Assembly: GCA_016929595.1 (NCBI GenBank)
Contig: JAFGIN010000029.1
Span: 1 to 56,337 of the forward strand
Direction: 5' to 3'
DNA: 56,337 nt
Source: Chitinispirillaceae bacterium
Lineage (GTDB): Bacteria > Fibrobacterota > Chitinivibrionia > Chitinivibrionales > Chitinispirillaceae
Within the stretch, counting starts at the first letter, position 1; every line of letters starts with the position of its first letter. The position numbers were made by a program, and so were the translations under genes. Below, piece after piece: positions 42,436 through 51,307 of this stretch. The notes beneath the pieces were generated by a model that did not search any database, was not told the origin of the DNA, and saw only the letters and a list, made by a program, of their open reading frames with translations.

Positions 42436-44646
42436 ATGTCTTCGACCGACAACACAATATCGCTGCCAGAATCTATCAGGACTCTTTTGTCTGATCGTAA
42501 CTCCAATGTTCTTTTTTATCAGGAAAGTGATCTCAGCGCTGAACATAATTTTGGCAGCAGCTTTTTGATTGCTCTTGATAATAAAATACTAACAGTAACG
42601 GACCAGAAAATCGTTCAGGAATACTCACTCGATGAGCTTTTAAATTTAAAAAATGATGAACTTACCGGGGGTGGCCGCATAACAGCAAACACCCGCTACG
42701 GAATCAGACATCTTATTTACTATTCAAATTTGTATGTTCCTCATTTTTCTGAGGCAGTTCGGGTGCTTTCACATTTTCTTGAAAATAACAGACTGCCACC
42801 CCATGAAAACTTTAAAACTGGATATTGCCCGAAATGTAACTACCCTCTTCCGGATCGTGAGAGCTGTTGCCCGCGCTGTATTCCTAAAATGAAAATTTTA
42901 TCAAGAATTCTTTCTTTGATGAAACCTTACAAAATCTCTGTTTTTCTACTTTCCCTAGTTTCTGCAATTGGTGTCGCATTACAAGTTTTACTTCCCTGGT
43001 TCACAAAAATGATAGTGGATGAAGTCATAAATAGTAATCATACTGATAAATTATTTATTTATACATCTGGAATGATAGCTGTTGGTACGCTCTATTTTAT
43101 TGCGCGTCTAATCAATATCAGATTAACCGCGCTGATTAGTGCCCGCATTGTATGTGATTTACGCAATACACTTCATAGCGTTGTTCAGTTTTTACAACTT
43201 CGGTTCTTCAACCGTCGCCAGCCGGGAGAAATTACCGGACGAATCATGCACGACACCGGGGAACTGCTTCAGTTTCTTGTTGAAGGAATGCCCTTTTTAT
43301 TAATTAATACATTTTCTTTCGTCGTGATTTCCATTCTGCTCTTTAAAATCAACTGGTTTCTTACGCTGTTGGTTTTTATTCCGGTACCATTACTTGTTAC
43401 TGGATCTGCCTGGTTCTGGCGAAACCTTCATCCTCTGTTTCTCAGAGAAGGTTCTTTAATTGGACACATGCACTCATTTTTAAATGAATCATTTCAGGGA
43501 TTACGAGTTGTCAAAGCACTTTCAAAAGAGCATCACCGCATTGATCAATTCATCGATATCAATCGAAATCTTTCTGAAACGCAAATAAAAACACAGACAA
43601 TCTTTGGCTGTTTCAATGAATCGATGTTCTTCATAATGTCGTGCGGGGTAACTCTTGTCTGGTATTACGCCGCTAACATGATCACCAGCATTTCGCCGCA
43701 GATGACCCTTGGAGATCTTTTTGCATTTATAGGATATGTATGGCTTTTTTATGGGCCACTCCAATGGTTTTCTGTCATTTTGAACTGGATGACACATGCA
43801 TTCTCCGGAGCGGAACGGATTTTTGAAATCATCGATTCCAGCCAGGAACTCCGTGACCCTGCTGATGCAGTAGAATTACCATCAATTAATGGGGATATTG
43901 AATTTAATAATATCCATTTCAGTTATGAACGTGGTAAAGAGACAATCAAAGGGATCTCATTCAAGATAAAAGCTGGTGAGATTATCGGTCTTGTAGGTAG
44001 ATCAGGAGCGGGAAAAAGTACTATAATCAACCTGCTTACCCGTTTTTTTGATCCGGATTCGGGTGAAATATTAATCGATAACCATGCTATCAGCAGAATA
44101 AAACTCATGCAATTACGCCAGAGTATCGGTCTTGTACAACAGGAACCGTTTCTATTCAATGCTACTATTGCTGAAAATATCGCATGGGGATTTGGTGATC
44201 AGATCGCTTTCAGGCAGATTGTCGAAGCTGCCCGCGCTGCCAATGCGCATGAATTTATTATCAGAAAACCAGATGGTTACGATACGCTGGTCGGTGATGG
44301 AGGAATAACCCTTTCTGGTGGAGAGCGACAACGTATTGCAATCGCACGTGCAATCATACTTAATCCACCGATACTTATACTTGACGAAGCGACATCTTCT
44401 GTCGATAATAAAACTGAACAGCAGATTCAGGAAGCTATACATTTATTCATGAAAGGGAGAACCACAATCGCTATCGCACACCGTTTATCAACGCTGCGTT
44501 GTGCAGACCGCCTTGTAGTCATTGACAATGGTACGATAGTGGAACAGGGTACACATGAAGAATTGATCAGCCGGAAAGGACTCTATGCAGAGATGGCTGA
44601 TTCCTATACAAAAGCTAACAATTTACAAACTATATCATGGAATTAA
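42436..44646 (+). CDS. ABC exporter with N-terminal zinc ribbon (DUF1854-associated type)
   Basis: 736 residues. Residues 1-120 form a beta-rich domain, then a zinc ribbon (Cys131, Cys134, Cys145, Cys148). A six-helix exporter membrane domain (about 165-460) follows. The nucleotide-binding domain has GRSGAGKST, a Q-loop VQQEPF, LSGGERQRIAIARA, ILILDEATSSVD and a switch His in IAIAHRLST. I recall this type being annotated as the cyanophycin-metabolism-associated ABC transporter, next to a DUF1854 protein, as here. No cyanophycin synthetase is in this window, so the substrate is open. Confidence 0.88.
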   Translation: MSSTDNTISLPESIRTLLSDRNSNVLFYQESDLSAEHNFGSSFLIALDNKILTVTDQKIVQEYSLDELLNLKNDELTGGGRITANTRYGIRHLIYYSNLYVPHFSEAVRVLSHFLENNRLPPHENFKTGYCPKCNYPLPDRESCCPRCIPKMKILSRILSLMKPYKISVFLLSLVSAIGVALQVLLPWFTKMIVDEVINSNHTDKLFIYTSGMIAVGTLYFIARLINIRLTALISARIVCDLRNTLHSVVQFLQLRFFNRRQPGEITGRIMHDTGELLQFLVEGMPFLLINTFSFVVISILLFKINWFLTLLVFIPVPLLVTGSAWFWRNLHPLFLREGSLIGHMHSFLNESFQGLRVVKALSKEHHRIDQFIDINRNLSETQIKTQTIFGCFNESMFFIMSCGVTLVWYYAANMITSISPQMTLGDLFAFIGYVWLFYGPLQWFSVILNWMTHAFSGAERIFEIIDSSQELRDPADAVELPSINGDIEFNNIHFSYERGKETIKGISFKIKAGEIIGLVGRSGAGKSTIINLLTRFFDPDSGEILIDNHAISRIKLMQLRQSIGLVQQEPFLFNATIAENIAWGFGDQIAFRQIVEAARAANAHEFIIRKPDGYDTLVGDGGITLSGGERQRIAIARAIILNPPILILDEATSSVDNKTEQQIQEAIHLFMKGRTTIAIAHRLSTLRCADRLVVIDNGTIVEQGTHEELISRKGLYAEMADSYTKANNLQTISWN

Positions 44647-44656
44647 GGACTCTCAA

Positions 44657-45112
44657 ATGCACAAACCTGTCCTTTTTAAAAAAGGTGACCAGTTATTCGC
44701 CAGGGTAATGGAAGATGAATCTCCTGTTACGGTTGTTCTGGCTCGATTTTCAATGGGATTCAGAAGTGAGATTGTAATTCTTCACCAGGAACGCGAAATA
44801 GCTCTGCTTGATGGAATTCATGAACTTGATGAAATATCTCAGAAATTTGCCATGGAGGAGCTCCGAAATAACTATTTGATTCCCAGAATCAGAAAAATTA
44901 ACAAAGCTGAGGTATACCTTGGTAACAGATATATACATGCGGAAACTGAATCAGGTAAGCGTTGTTTCATAGTTAAAAACCCGTTTGTAAGCATCAGACA
45001 TATCGATCCTGATGGGTTACTCTTTCGTGATACAATCGGCAATATGTACTACATTGATTCAATGGCAACTATGGATAAGTATTCCAGAAAACAACTGAAT
45101 AAAATCCAGTGA
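44657..45112 (+). CDS. DUF1854 protein, partner of the ABC exporter
   Basis: 151 residues, start ATG 44657 (TAAGGA upstream; the frame is open further but lies in the ABC gene). Pattern FKKGDQLFARVMEDE, IALLDGIHELDEIS, MEELRNNYLIPRI and a C-terminal half ending GNMYYIDSM... fits DUF1854. It probably acts as a soluble partner of the transporter; 10 bp separate the two genes. No enzymatic motif is visible. Confidence 0.82.
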   Translation: MHKPVLFKKGDQLFARVMEDESPVTVVLARFSMGFRSEIVILHQEREIALLDGIHELDEISQKFAMEELRNNYLIPRIRKINKAEVYLGNRYIHAETESGKRCFIVKNPFVSIRHIDPDGLLFRDTIGNMYYIDSMATMDKYSRKQLNKIQ

Positions 45113-45191
45113 TTTTTTTCATTTCTGTTTTTGGAGAGAAATTTGTTACTCTCTTTCAAAAACCATTGCCTCAATACCGGGATTTTAATCT

Positions 45192-46886
45192 ATGAATAAA
45201 TATATTGCAGTCATTCTGGCACTTGAACGATCTGGCAAACTGAACAACGATGAGTATCGGCCATATCTGGCTCAAATCCCTGTGGCTGGAAGACCGATGC
45301 TTGAATGGGTTATACGATCGCTCCGTGCCTCAGAAAAAATATCTGGTGTAATAGTGCTGGGGCCGGATCAAATCAACGAATTGTATTGCAGTCGAATGAT
45401 TGATATCCAAAAAAATAATTACAACGTAACTATTGAGGAGTTAATAAAACTTCTTCCGCAAAAAATTATTACAAGTGAGCGTTTAATCGATTTGTCTCCT
45501 CAAAACCATTACATTATTGTCAATACAACATCTATTCTCATTTCTCCTGCCCATATAAACAAAATTATCAATGATTTTGAAGAAATAAGTCAACCAATGG
45601 CGGTATTGGCGACAAACACAGAAAAAATAATTCAGGAACGTTTCCTTCCATCTTTCGTCTTTAAAATAAACGGAAAATCTTTTGCCCCTACCGGAGTTGT
45701 ACTTATAAAAAATGCAATAATGTTTAATAGTGCTATTAGTAAACTAAACAACATTCTTGATTATAAAACCAAATCGAAAACCATCGTTGAAAATAATGCC
45801 CCTCCGACACAATGGTTTGATCCAAATGAGAAGGAGCTGTGTCACCTGTTGCTCTCCAGCCATTTTCAAACAGCAGTGCTTGTCACAACCAGACATGAAC
45901 TTAACCTCGCTGCAGATAAACTGCATACTCAAAGACCACTATCCAGAAGAAAAAATTGTGTTTTGATAATGAACCCATTTTCCGGCTCTGGATCTATCAT
46001 ACCCAGACAAATGAAAACTTTAACTGGATTAAAGCCGCGATCGTTCGAACAGGGAAAAAATCCTGAACTATTATCTATTCAAATCAAGAATTATTTAAAA
46101 GAGTATGGGTTCAACCCGGAAATACATTTAACAAAGAGTTCTGAAGATGCAGGAAGTTTTGCAAAATATTGCGTTAAAAATCATCGGGAAATGGTTATAG
46201 CTGCAGGTGGTGATGGAACGATAAATGCAGTTGTTAATGGTCTGGCAACATCAGATGTCGTATTTGGAATAATTCCTCTTGGTACCGTTAATCTTCTTGC
46301 AACAGAACTGGATATACCACCTGATATTCGTTCTTCCTGCCAGTTACTCGCTGAAGGAAACATTCGCAGAATGGATCTTGGAATGATAAACGAATGGTAT
46401 TTCGCATCACTTGCAAGCATCGGCTTTGATGCATACGTCATGAAAAAAACAAAACCTCGGTTGAAACGGCTGCTGGGTGCCCTCGCATTTATTTTCTCCG
46501 CAATGAGAATTATTACCTCTTATCCATTCAAGTCAATAAGGATAAAAATCGATCATGAAACCGGAGAACGAAAGGGATATTTACTGGTTATAGGAAATGG
46601 AAAGTTCTTTAGCGCAAACATGCCTGTTGCCCCCCATGCTCGTATTGACGATCACAAACTTGATCTTGTTCTCTACAAAAGACACAACCTCGCAGGAATA
46701 CTTTCATATTTCCGGGAGATCAAAGCCGGCAATATAGTTCAAAGTCCCTACACCGATTATCTCCAGGTTGAACGTGTTTCTGTTCTGGCACATGGCCATC
46801 ATCTAGTTCAGGGTGATGGAGAAATTTTTGGAACTACACCTGTGACAATTCAGGTTGCGCCATCAGCCCTCAAAATAATTTGTTAA
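45192..46886 (+). CDS. Nucleotidyltransferase-like domain fused to diacylglycerol-kinase-type lipid kinase
   Basis: 564 residues. The N-terminal ~240 residues begin like a GT-A nucleotidyltransferase (YIAVILALERSG, QIPVAGRPMLEWVIRSLRAS), but the glycine-rich loop and its Lys are degenerate. The C-terminal ~300 residues form a DAGK/YegS/LCB5 fold: VLIMNPFSGSGS, IAAGGDGTINAVVNGL, then IPLGTVNLLA in place of the usual GTxN(D/N)FA, and a C-terminal beta-sandwich. It likely phosphorylates a lipid or lipid-like substrate. The next gene is a HAD-IB phosphatase, 12 bp away. Confidence 0.8.
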   Translation: MNKYIAVILALERSGKLNNDEYRPYLAQIPVAGRPMLEWVIRSLRASEKISGVIVLGPDQINELYCSRMIDIQKNNYNVTIEELIKLLPQKIITSERLIDLSPQNHYIIVNTTSILISPAHINKIINDFEEISQPMAVLATNTEKIIQERFLPSFVFKINGKSFAPTGVVLIKNAIMFNSAISKLNNILDYKTKSKTIVENNAPPTQWFDPNEKELCHLLLSSHFQTAVLVTTRHELNLAADKLHTQRPLSRRKNCVLIMNPFSGSGSIIPRQMKTLTGLKPRSFEQGKNPELLSIQIKNYLKEYGFNPEIHLTKSSEDAGSFAKYCVKNHREMVIAAGGDGTINAVVNGLATSDVVFGIIPLGTVNLLATELDIPPDIRSSCQLLAEGNIRRMDLGMINEWYFASLASIGFDAYVMKKTKPRLKRLLGALAFIFSAMRIITSYPFKSIRIKIDHETGERKGYLLVIGNGKFFSANMPVAPHARIDDHKLDLVLYKRHNLAGILSYFREIKAGNIVQSPYTDYLQVERVSVLAHGHHLVQGDGEIFGTTPVTIQVAPSALKIIC

Positions 46887-46898
46887 CATCAGGGAAAA

Positions 46899-47555
46899 AT
46901 GGGTTTAGAAATACGACCTGCAGCAATTTTTGACCTTGATGGGACTTTGATTCCTATGGCAAGCGCTGAACGTACGTTCTTTTTCTATCTCATCCGACAA
47001 AAAAGTCTTTCGTTACTAGACCTTGTCCGGATGTTTGGTGCGTTGTGGTCCTGGCAAGGAAATATGCACGCCATGCTCCGTGGTAACAAACGATATTTAA
47101 AAAATAAATCGGTTACTAAAATAAACAAAATTGCCAGTGATTTTTTTGAACCACAAATCAAAAAACTGATTTTTCCTGTGATGTATGAAAAAATTGAAAT
47201 ACATAGAAATGCAGGGGATCTGTTACTGCTGTTAAGTGGAACATTAGACATCATCGCCAATTGTTTCATCAGGCGATTAGGATTTGAGGGTGGAATGGCT
47301 GGGACTCTGGAACAGAGGAATGGAAAATTCACTGGAAAACTGTCTGGTATTTTGCCCTATGGAATGGGCAAACTGGAGGTACTCAGTGAACTGCGACGCG
47401 AGTATACTTTCGATCCGAATGAAACCACACTATATGCAAATATTTATTCCGACAGGTTTATTATGAATGCAATTGCTCATCCAAAAGCTGTAAATCCCGA
47501 TAAGAAACTTCGTACCTATGCAACAACCCGTAAATGGGACATCATCGAAGCTTAA
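46899..47555 (+). CDS. HAD-IB family phosphatase
   Basis: 218 residues. Motif I AAIFDLDGTLIP, helical cap, motif II LLLSGTLDIIANCF, the KLEV lysine region and a late acidic site (LYANIYSDRFIM), in the SerB/PgpC-like HAD-IB layout. In place of the usual GDS-D motif it has NIYSDRF. AGGGAAAA precedes ATG 46899. With the adjacent lipid kinase it could form a phosphorylation/dephosphorylation pair on a lipid; this is inference. Confidence 0.85.
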   Translation: MGLEIRPAAIFDLDGTLIPMASAERTFFFYLIRQKSLSLLDLVRMFGALWSWQGNMHAMLRGNKRYLKNKSVTKINKIASDFFEPQIKKLIFPVMYEKIEIHRNAGDLLLLLSGTLDIIANCFIRRLGFEGGMAGTLEQRNGKFTGKLSGILPYGMGKLEVLSELRREYTFDPNETTLYANIYSDRFIMNAIAHPKAVNPDKKLRTYATTRKWDIIEA

Positions 47556-48101
47556 TGTATGACTGAAGTTTTCACACAGAACCCCAAACGAATCAGGTAA
47601 TTTTTCCGATGTCTATAGGGCATTTTTTCCACAATACGGCAATTCTCCCTACAGGTAGTTAAAACGATTAAACCTCAAGAATTTCCCAGCATAACTAATA
47701 CCACGTGAGAGATTCTCTTTTTAATGTGAAGGGCACTTATACTCCTATTTCAGCCATTTTTAATACATTAAGTGAACCATAGGAAAGAACTTTTGCATCT
47801 AAATAATGTAACAGAACCTCTGTCCAGTAGAAGAAATAACACAAATTATTTAATTTATCAATAAATTCGGTTCTGTGCTATTACAATGTAGAAATGGACG
47901 TGAATAATCGACACAAAAGCCGGATGAAAATGCTAAGTGAATGTAATGGAACATAATGGAACATATTTCAATATTTTTGATTGCATTTTTTTAAAACATT
48001 TCAGTGTGGATTTAATGTCTGATCAGTTCAATTTTTTTTCGGCATGAAATTTGTTCAACTATCATATAGCAAATCGATTTCCCAGATAGAAGGAGCATTA
48101 T
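47556..48101. other. Intergenic region with minor repeats
   Basis: About 545 bp without a gene I can support. It contains a weak hairpin with T run (AGAG/CTCT near 47708-47722), an 8-bp inverted repeat ACAGAACC/GGTTCTGT (47811-47818, 47869-47876) and a perfect 10-bp tandem duplication TAATGGAACA (47944-47963). The last 20 bp include the ribosome-binding site of the small ORF that follows. Confidence 0.5.
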
Positions 48102-48290
48102 ATGAGAAAAAACGGATCACCTGATAGCTTCTCAAATCCAGAGAATTTTGAAGTGTCGTTTGACCAGATCATTCCATTGTTATCAGGAAGACCAGAGAGG
48201 TCGACGGTCATTAACCAGGATGATACCATCAATCTTCAAATTGCTTTGTATACATCAAAAACAATGGAAGAATTTCTTTTGTTAATTTAG
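48102..48290 (+). CDS. Small hypothetical protein
   Basis: 62 residues, MRKNGSPDSFSNPENFEV... ending TSKTMEEFLLLI. No signal peptide, membrane helix or known motif. It is supported mainly by an excellent ribosome-binding site (AGAAGGAG, 6-7 bases before ATG 48102) and by its isolated position between two transcription units. It could be real or chance; not recognised. Confidence 0.45.
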   Translation: MRKNGSPDSFSNPENFEVSFDQIIPLLSGRPERSTVINQDDTINLQIALYTSKTMEEFLLLI

Positions 48291-48321
48291 CCGTCATCCT
48301 GATATGTCTGTATAGAAGCTT

Positions 48322-49050
48322 CTACTTCATATCGCGATCGAATGACAGATTTTTTGAAACAAATGTATCAGTTTCAATTTTCTCTATTTTAGAGGTAACA
48401 AATGCACCTCCCGGTGCAATTTTAATATTTGTACCCGCCACAATAGTGAGCCATTGTTCTAAAGTGACTTCACGTGGTCCCTCGATCTCTGTAGGGCCTT
48501 CCATCTCTGCAGGACCGTTTCCGGGAATTGTATTCCCTCTGGTAACACTAAGTTCTTTCTTTAACTTGTCAGATGGGCCGATATCAACTTTACCATCATA
48601 AACGCTCATATCTACAGATTGATCATCACCAGCTCTCATTGCATAAATCGTACCTCTGATTGCAGCAATAGCAGTTGGGGTTGCGACATCAAACTCCCGA
48701 TGTTTTACAAGTTTTTTCATGTTCACCCAGACTCTGCCTGCGGGAAGTGATGATGCTGTTTTTTGAGAACTGTTCATATCTAAACAGAAAACCGTATTTT
48801 CATCAAGTCTCACAATCTCACCATTGTCAAATTTTATTTCTACCAGTGATTCGGTATGGGTTTGAATTGTGTCACCCGCACGTAAAGTCATACCCGCTCT
48901 GGCAGGAAGCTCTTTATCTGATGTACTTTTTTTCAGACCTGCACTACCCTGTATCAATTGTATCGCAGCAATACCCTTACTGCTGTTTTGAGAAAAAACA
49001 AAACGACATGCTATGGCAATTATCAGGATCGTTACTATTTTCTTGACCAT
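48322..49050 (-). CDS. FecR-domain exported protein
   Basis: 242 residues from ATG 49050. Signal peptide MVKKIVTILIIAIACRFVFS. The FecR-like beta region shows QGSAGLKKSTSDKELPARAG, AGDTIQTHTESLVEIKFDNG, EIVRLDENTVFCL and ATPTAIAAIRGTIYAM, then DVSVYDGKV-type MSVYDGKVDIG. A run of repeats GPAEMEGPTEIEGPREV follows. FecR domains often bind or sense surface polymers. It starts 11 bp after pilT ends and is last in that minus-strand set. Confidence 0.85.
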   Translation of the reverse strand: MVKKIVTILIIAIACRFVFSQNSSKGIAAIQLIQGSAGLKKSTSDKELPARAGMTLRAGDTIQTHTESLVEIKFDNGEIVRLDENTVFCLDMNSSQKTASSLPAGRVWVNMKKLVKHREFDVATPTAIAAIRGTIYAMRAGDDQSVDMSVYDGKVDIGPSDKLKKELSVTRGNTIPGNGPAEMEGPTEIEGPREVTLEQWLTIVAGTNIKIAPGGAFVTSKIEKIETDTFVSKNLSFDRDMK

Positions 49051-49060
49051 ATGCACCACT

Positions 49061-50158
49061 TTACATCATCCAGCGTCTGTCGGATGTACCTTGAATTCCC
49101 CGTACCTGAAGGTCAAAATCATCCGGATTGCTGGCATACTGTTTTGCTATTGGTAATGTAATCAGATCATCCTGATACAACTGGATCAAAGACTGATCAA
49201 AGGTCTGAGAGCCATATTGATTATAACCATTACTCACAGCATCCAGTATCATATGTGTCTGATCCGGTTTTTGTACCAGTTCCGCAATATTTGCATTGTT
49301 AATCAAAATTTCTGCAGCAGGAACCCGTCCATGTGAGTCTTTACGTGGAAGAAGACGTAAAGAAATGACTGATACGAGAACATTTGCGAGGACAAGGCGA
49401 ATCTGTTCGTGCTGATGTGGCGGAAAAAAGGAGACGATACGCGTTATTGTCTCCACAGTATTCATGGTGTGTAATGTGCTCATAACCAGATGCCCCGTAT
49501 CTGCAGCAGAAATCGCTGTTTCCATGGTTTCTTTGTCCCGTATTTCACCAATAAGAATTATATCCGGATCCTGACGAAAACTTGCTCTGAGAGCATTTGC
49601 GAAAGAATTCGTATCAGGACCGACTTCCCTTTGAGCAACAACACTTTTCTTATCTTTATAAAGAAACTCGATCGGATCTTCAATGGTAACAATATTCATT
49701 GATGCATTATTGTTGATATGCTCAATCATCGATGCCAGAAGTGTCGATTTTCCGCTTCCTGTTGTTCCTGTCACTAAAATCAATCCCCTTCGTCTCATGG
49801 ATATATCAAGAATAACCGATGGGAGACTCAATTCGTCAAATGGAGGAATCTGTGTTTTAATATATCTGATTGCAAGTGATGAAGTACCTCTCTGCCGGAA
49901 CGCATTCACACGAAACCTTCCGATACCTTTAAAACCAAGTGCAAAATCAAGTTCATTTGTTTCGATGTACGTTTCGTACTGTTTTGTATTCATAATGGTT
50001 TTAAGCATCTGTTCCATCTCTTCACCGCTGATTCTATCACACTGGATACGGACAAGATCACCATTGATACGGAAAACAGGAACAACACCAACCCGCATAT
50101 GCAGGTCGGATGCATTATTCTCAACCATAAATTTCAGCAACGATTGTATCTGTATCAT
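49061..50158 (-). CDS. pilT: Type IV pilus retraction ATPase PilT
   Basis: 365 residues, hexameric motor. Walker A GTTGSGKST (131-139), Asp box NIVTIEDPIEF (155-165), Walker B DPDIILIGEIRDKET (197-211), and His box TGHLVMSTLHTMN. The N-terminal PAS-like domain (SDLHMRVGVVPVFRING) is normal. It retracts pili or drives twitching or DNA uptake. No other pilus genes are in the window. It overlaps the M24 peptidase gene by 4 bp. Confidence 0.95.
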   Translation of the reverse strand: MIQIQSLLKFMVENNASDLHMRVGVVPVFRINGDLVRIQCDRISGEEMEQMLKTIMNTKQYETYIETNELDFALGFKGIGRFRVNAFRQRGTSSLAIRYIKTQIPPFDELSLPSVILDISMRRRGLILVTGTTGSGKSTLLASMIEHINNNASMNIVTIEDPIEFLYKDKKSVVAQREVGPDTNSFANALRASFRQDPDIILIGEIRDKETMETAISAADTGHLVMSTLHTMNTVETITRIVSFFPPHQHEQIRLVLANVLVSVISLRLLPRKDSHGRVPAAEILINNANIAELVQKPDQTHMILDAVSNGYNQYGSQTFDQSLIQLYQDDLITLPIAKQYASNPDDFDLQVRGIQGTSDRRWMM

Positions 50159-51228
50159 AAAATCATAAGCTCTTTGTCTGTTGATGTAATAATTTCTGCA
50201 CCATTGCTATGGAGTAAAACCATATCCTCAATTCTGACACCACCGATACCAGGGATATAGACACCAGGCTCTATAGTTACAATGCTGTCGGCTTTAAGCA
50301 TAACATGAGCATGCGGACTTACCCTGGGTTGTTCATGGATTCTCAATCCGACACCATGCCCGAGAGCATGTCCAAAATACCCTCCAAATCCCGCTGCCTC
50401 GATGCGATCTCTGGCAACTTTATCAAGTTGATCAGTATAAAGACCAGCCCTGGCCTGTTCACATGCACATAATTGAGCATCAAGAACGATTTCATATATT
50501 TTCTTCATTTTTACACTTACAGTTCCAATTACAAATGTTCTGGTCATATCAGAACAGAAACCTTTATATCTGCACCCGAAATCAATAAGAATAAATTTGC
50601 CCTTTGATAGCTTACTATTTCCAGGACGTCCATGAGGGAGGGCTGACCGGGAACCAGAGAGCACTATTGTATCGAATGATGGACCTTCAGAACCATTTTG
50701 CAGGCACAACATTTCAAGCTTTCTTGCCACTTCAGCTTCAGTCATTGCCGGATCAATTAAATTGACTAACTCATTAAAACTTTTGTCAGCAATTTCAGCA
50801 GCACGCCTGATAGAATTAATTTCCCGGTGCAATTTTGTTATAAACAGCGCAGAAATTGTACCTGAAAGGCCTCTGAATTTTACCTGACGCGCACTACGCT
50901 TCAATTTACTTAATGCGTCAACAGGAAGAATATCCGATTGAAAGCCCACCACCGAACTGCTATCAAACAATGCCGCTACTGATGTATATAGATTTTCTTT
51001 AGCAAGTATAAATTTCCAATCAGGATTAGTTTTCAAAAATCGTTCTGCGGAAGATTTATATCTGAAATCAGAAAAAAGCATTTTTTCTTTTTCTGAAACA
51101 ACCACGGCTGCATTTGATGATCGAAAGCCACAGATATACTCAACATCTGCCGGATCGGTAATGACTACATGTGTACATGCATTTTCTTTTAAACACAAGC
51201 GGACTGATTTTACACGATTTTCAAACAT
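50155..51228 (-). CDS. M24-family Xaa-Pro peptidase
   Basis: 357 residues from ATG 51228 (TTG 51231 adds one). Dinuclear metal ligands of the pita-bread fold: LIDFGCRYKGFCSDMTRTF (two Asp), HALGHGVGLRIHE (His), TIEPGVYIPG (Glu) and GVRIEDMVLL (Glu). The N-terminal half is a creatinase-like domain. Cleaves X-Pro bonds at peptide N-termini; cytoplasmic. It is PepQ/YpdF-like; subtype not fixed. It overlaps pilT by 4 bp. Confidence 0.92.
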   Translation of the reverse strand: MFENRVKSVRLCLKENACTHVVITDPADVEYICGFRSSNAAVVVSEKEKMLFSDFRYKSSAERFLKTNPDWKFILAKENLYTSVAALFDSSSVVGFQSDILPVDALSKLKRSARQVKFRGLSGTISALFITKLHREINSIRRAAEIADKSFNELVNLIDPAMTEAEVARKLEMLCLQNGSEGPSFDTIVLSGSRSALPHGRPGNSKLSKGKFILIDFGCRYKGFCSDMTRTFVIGTVSVKMKKIYEIVLDAQLCACEQARAGLYTDQLDKVARDRIEAAGFGGYFGHALGHGVGLRIHEQPRVSPHAHVMLKADSIVTIEPGVYIPGIGGVRIEDMVLLHSNGAEIITSTDKELMIL

Positions 51229-51307
51229 CAATAATACCCTATACTGTAGACAATCGATACAGCAAAACAGAAGATTATTTTACCTGTATCATAAAGCCTG
51301 AACTAAG

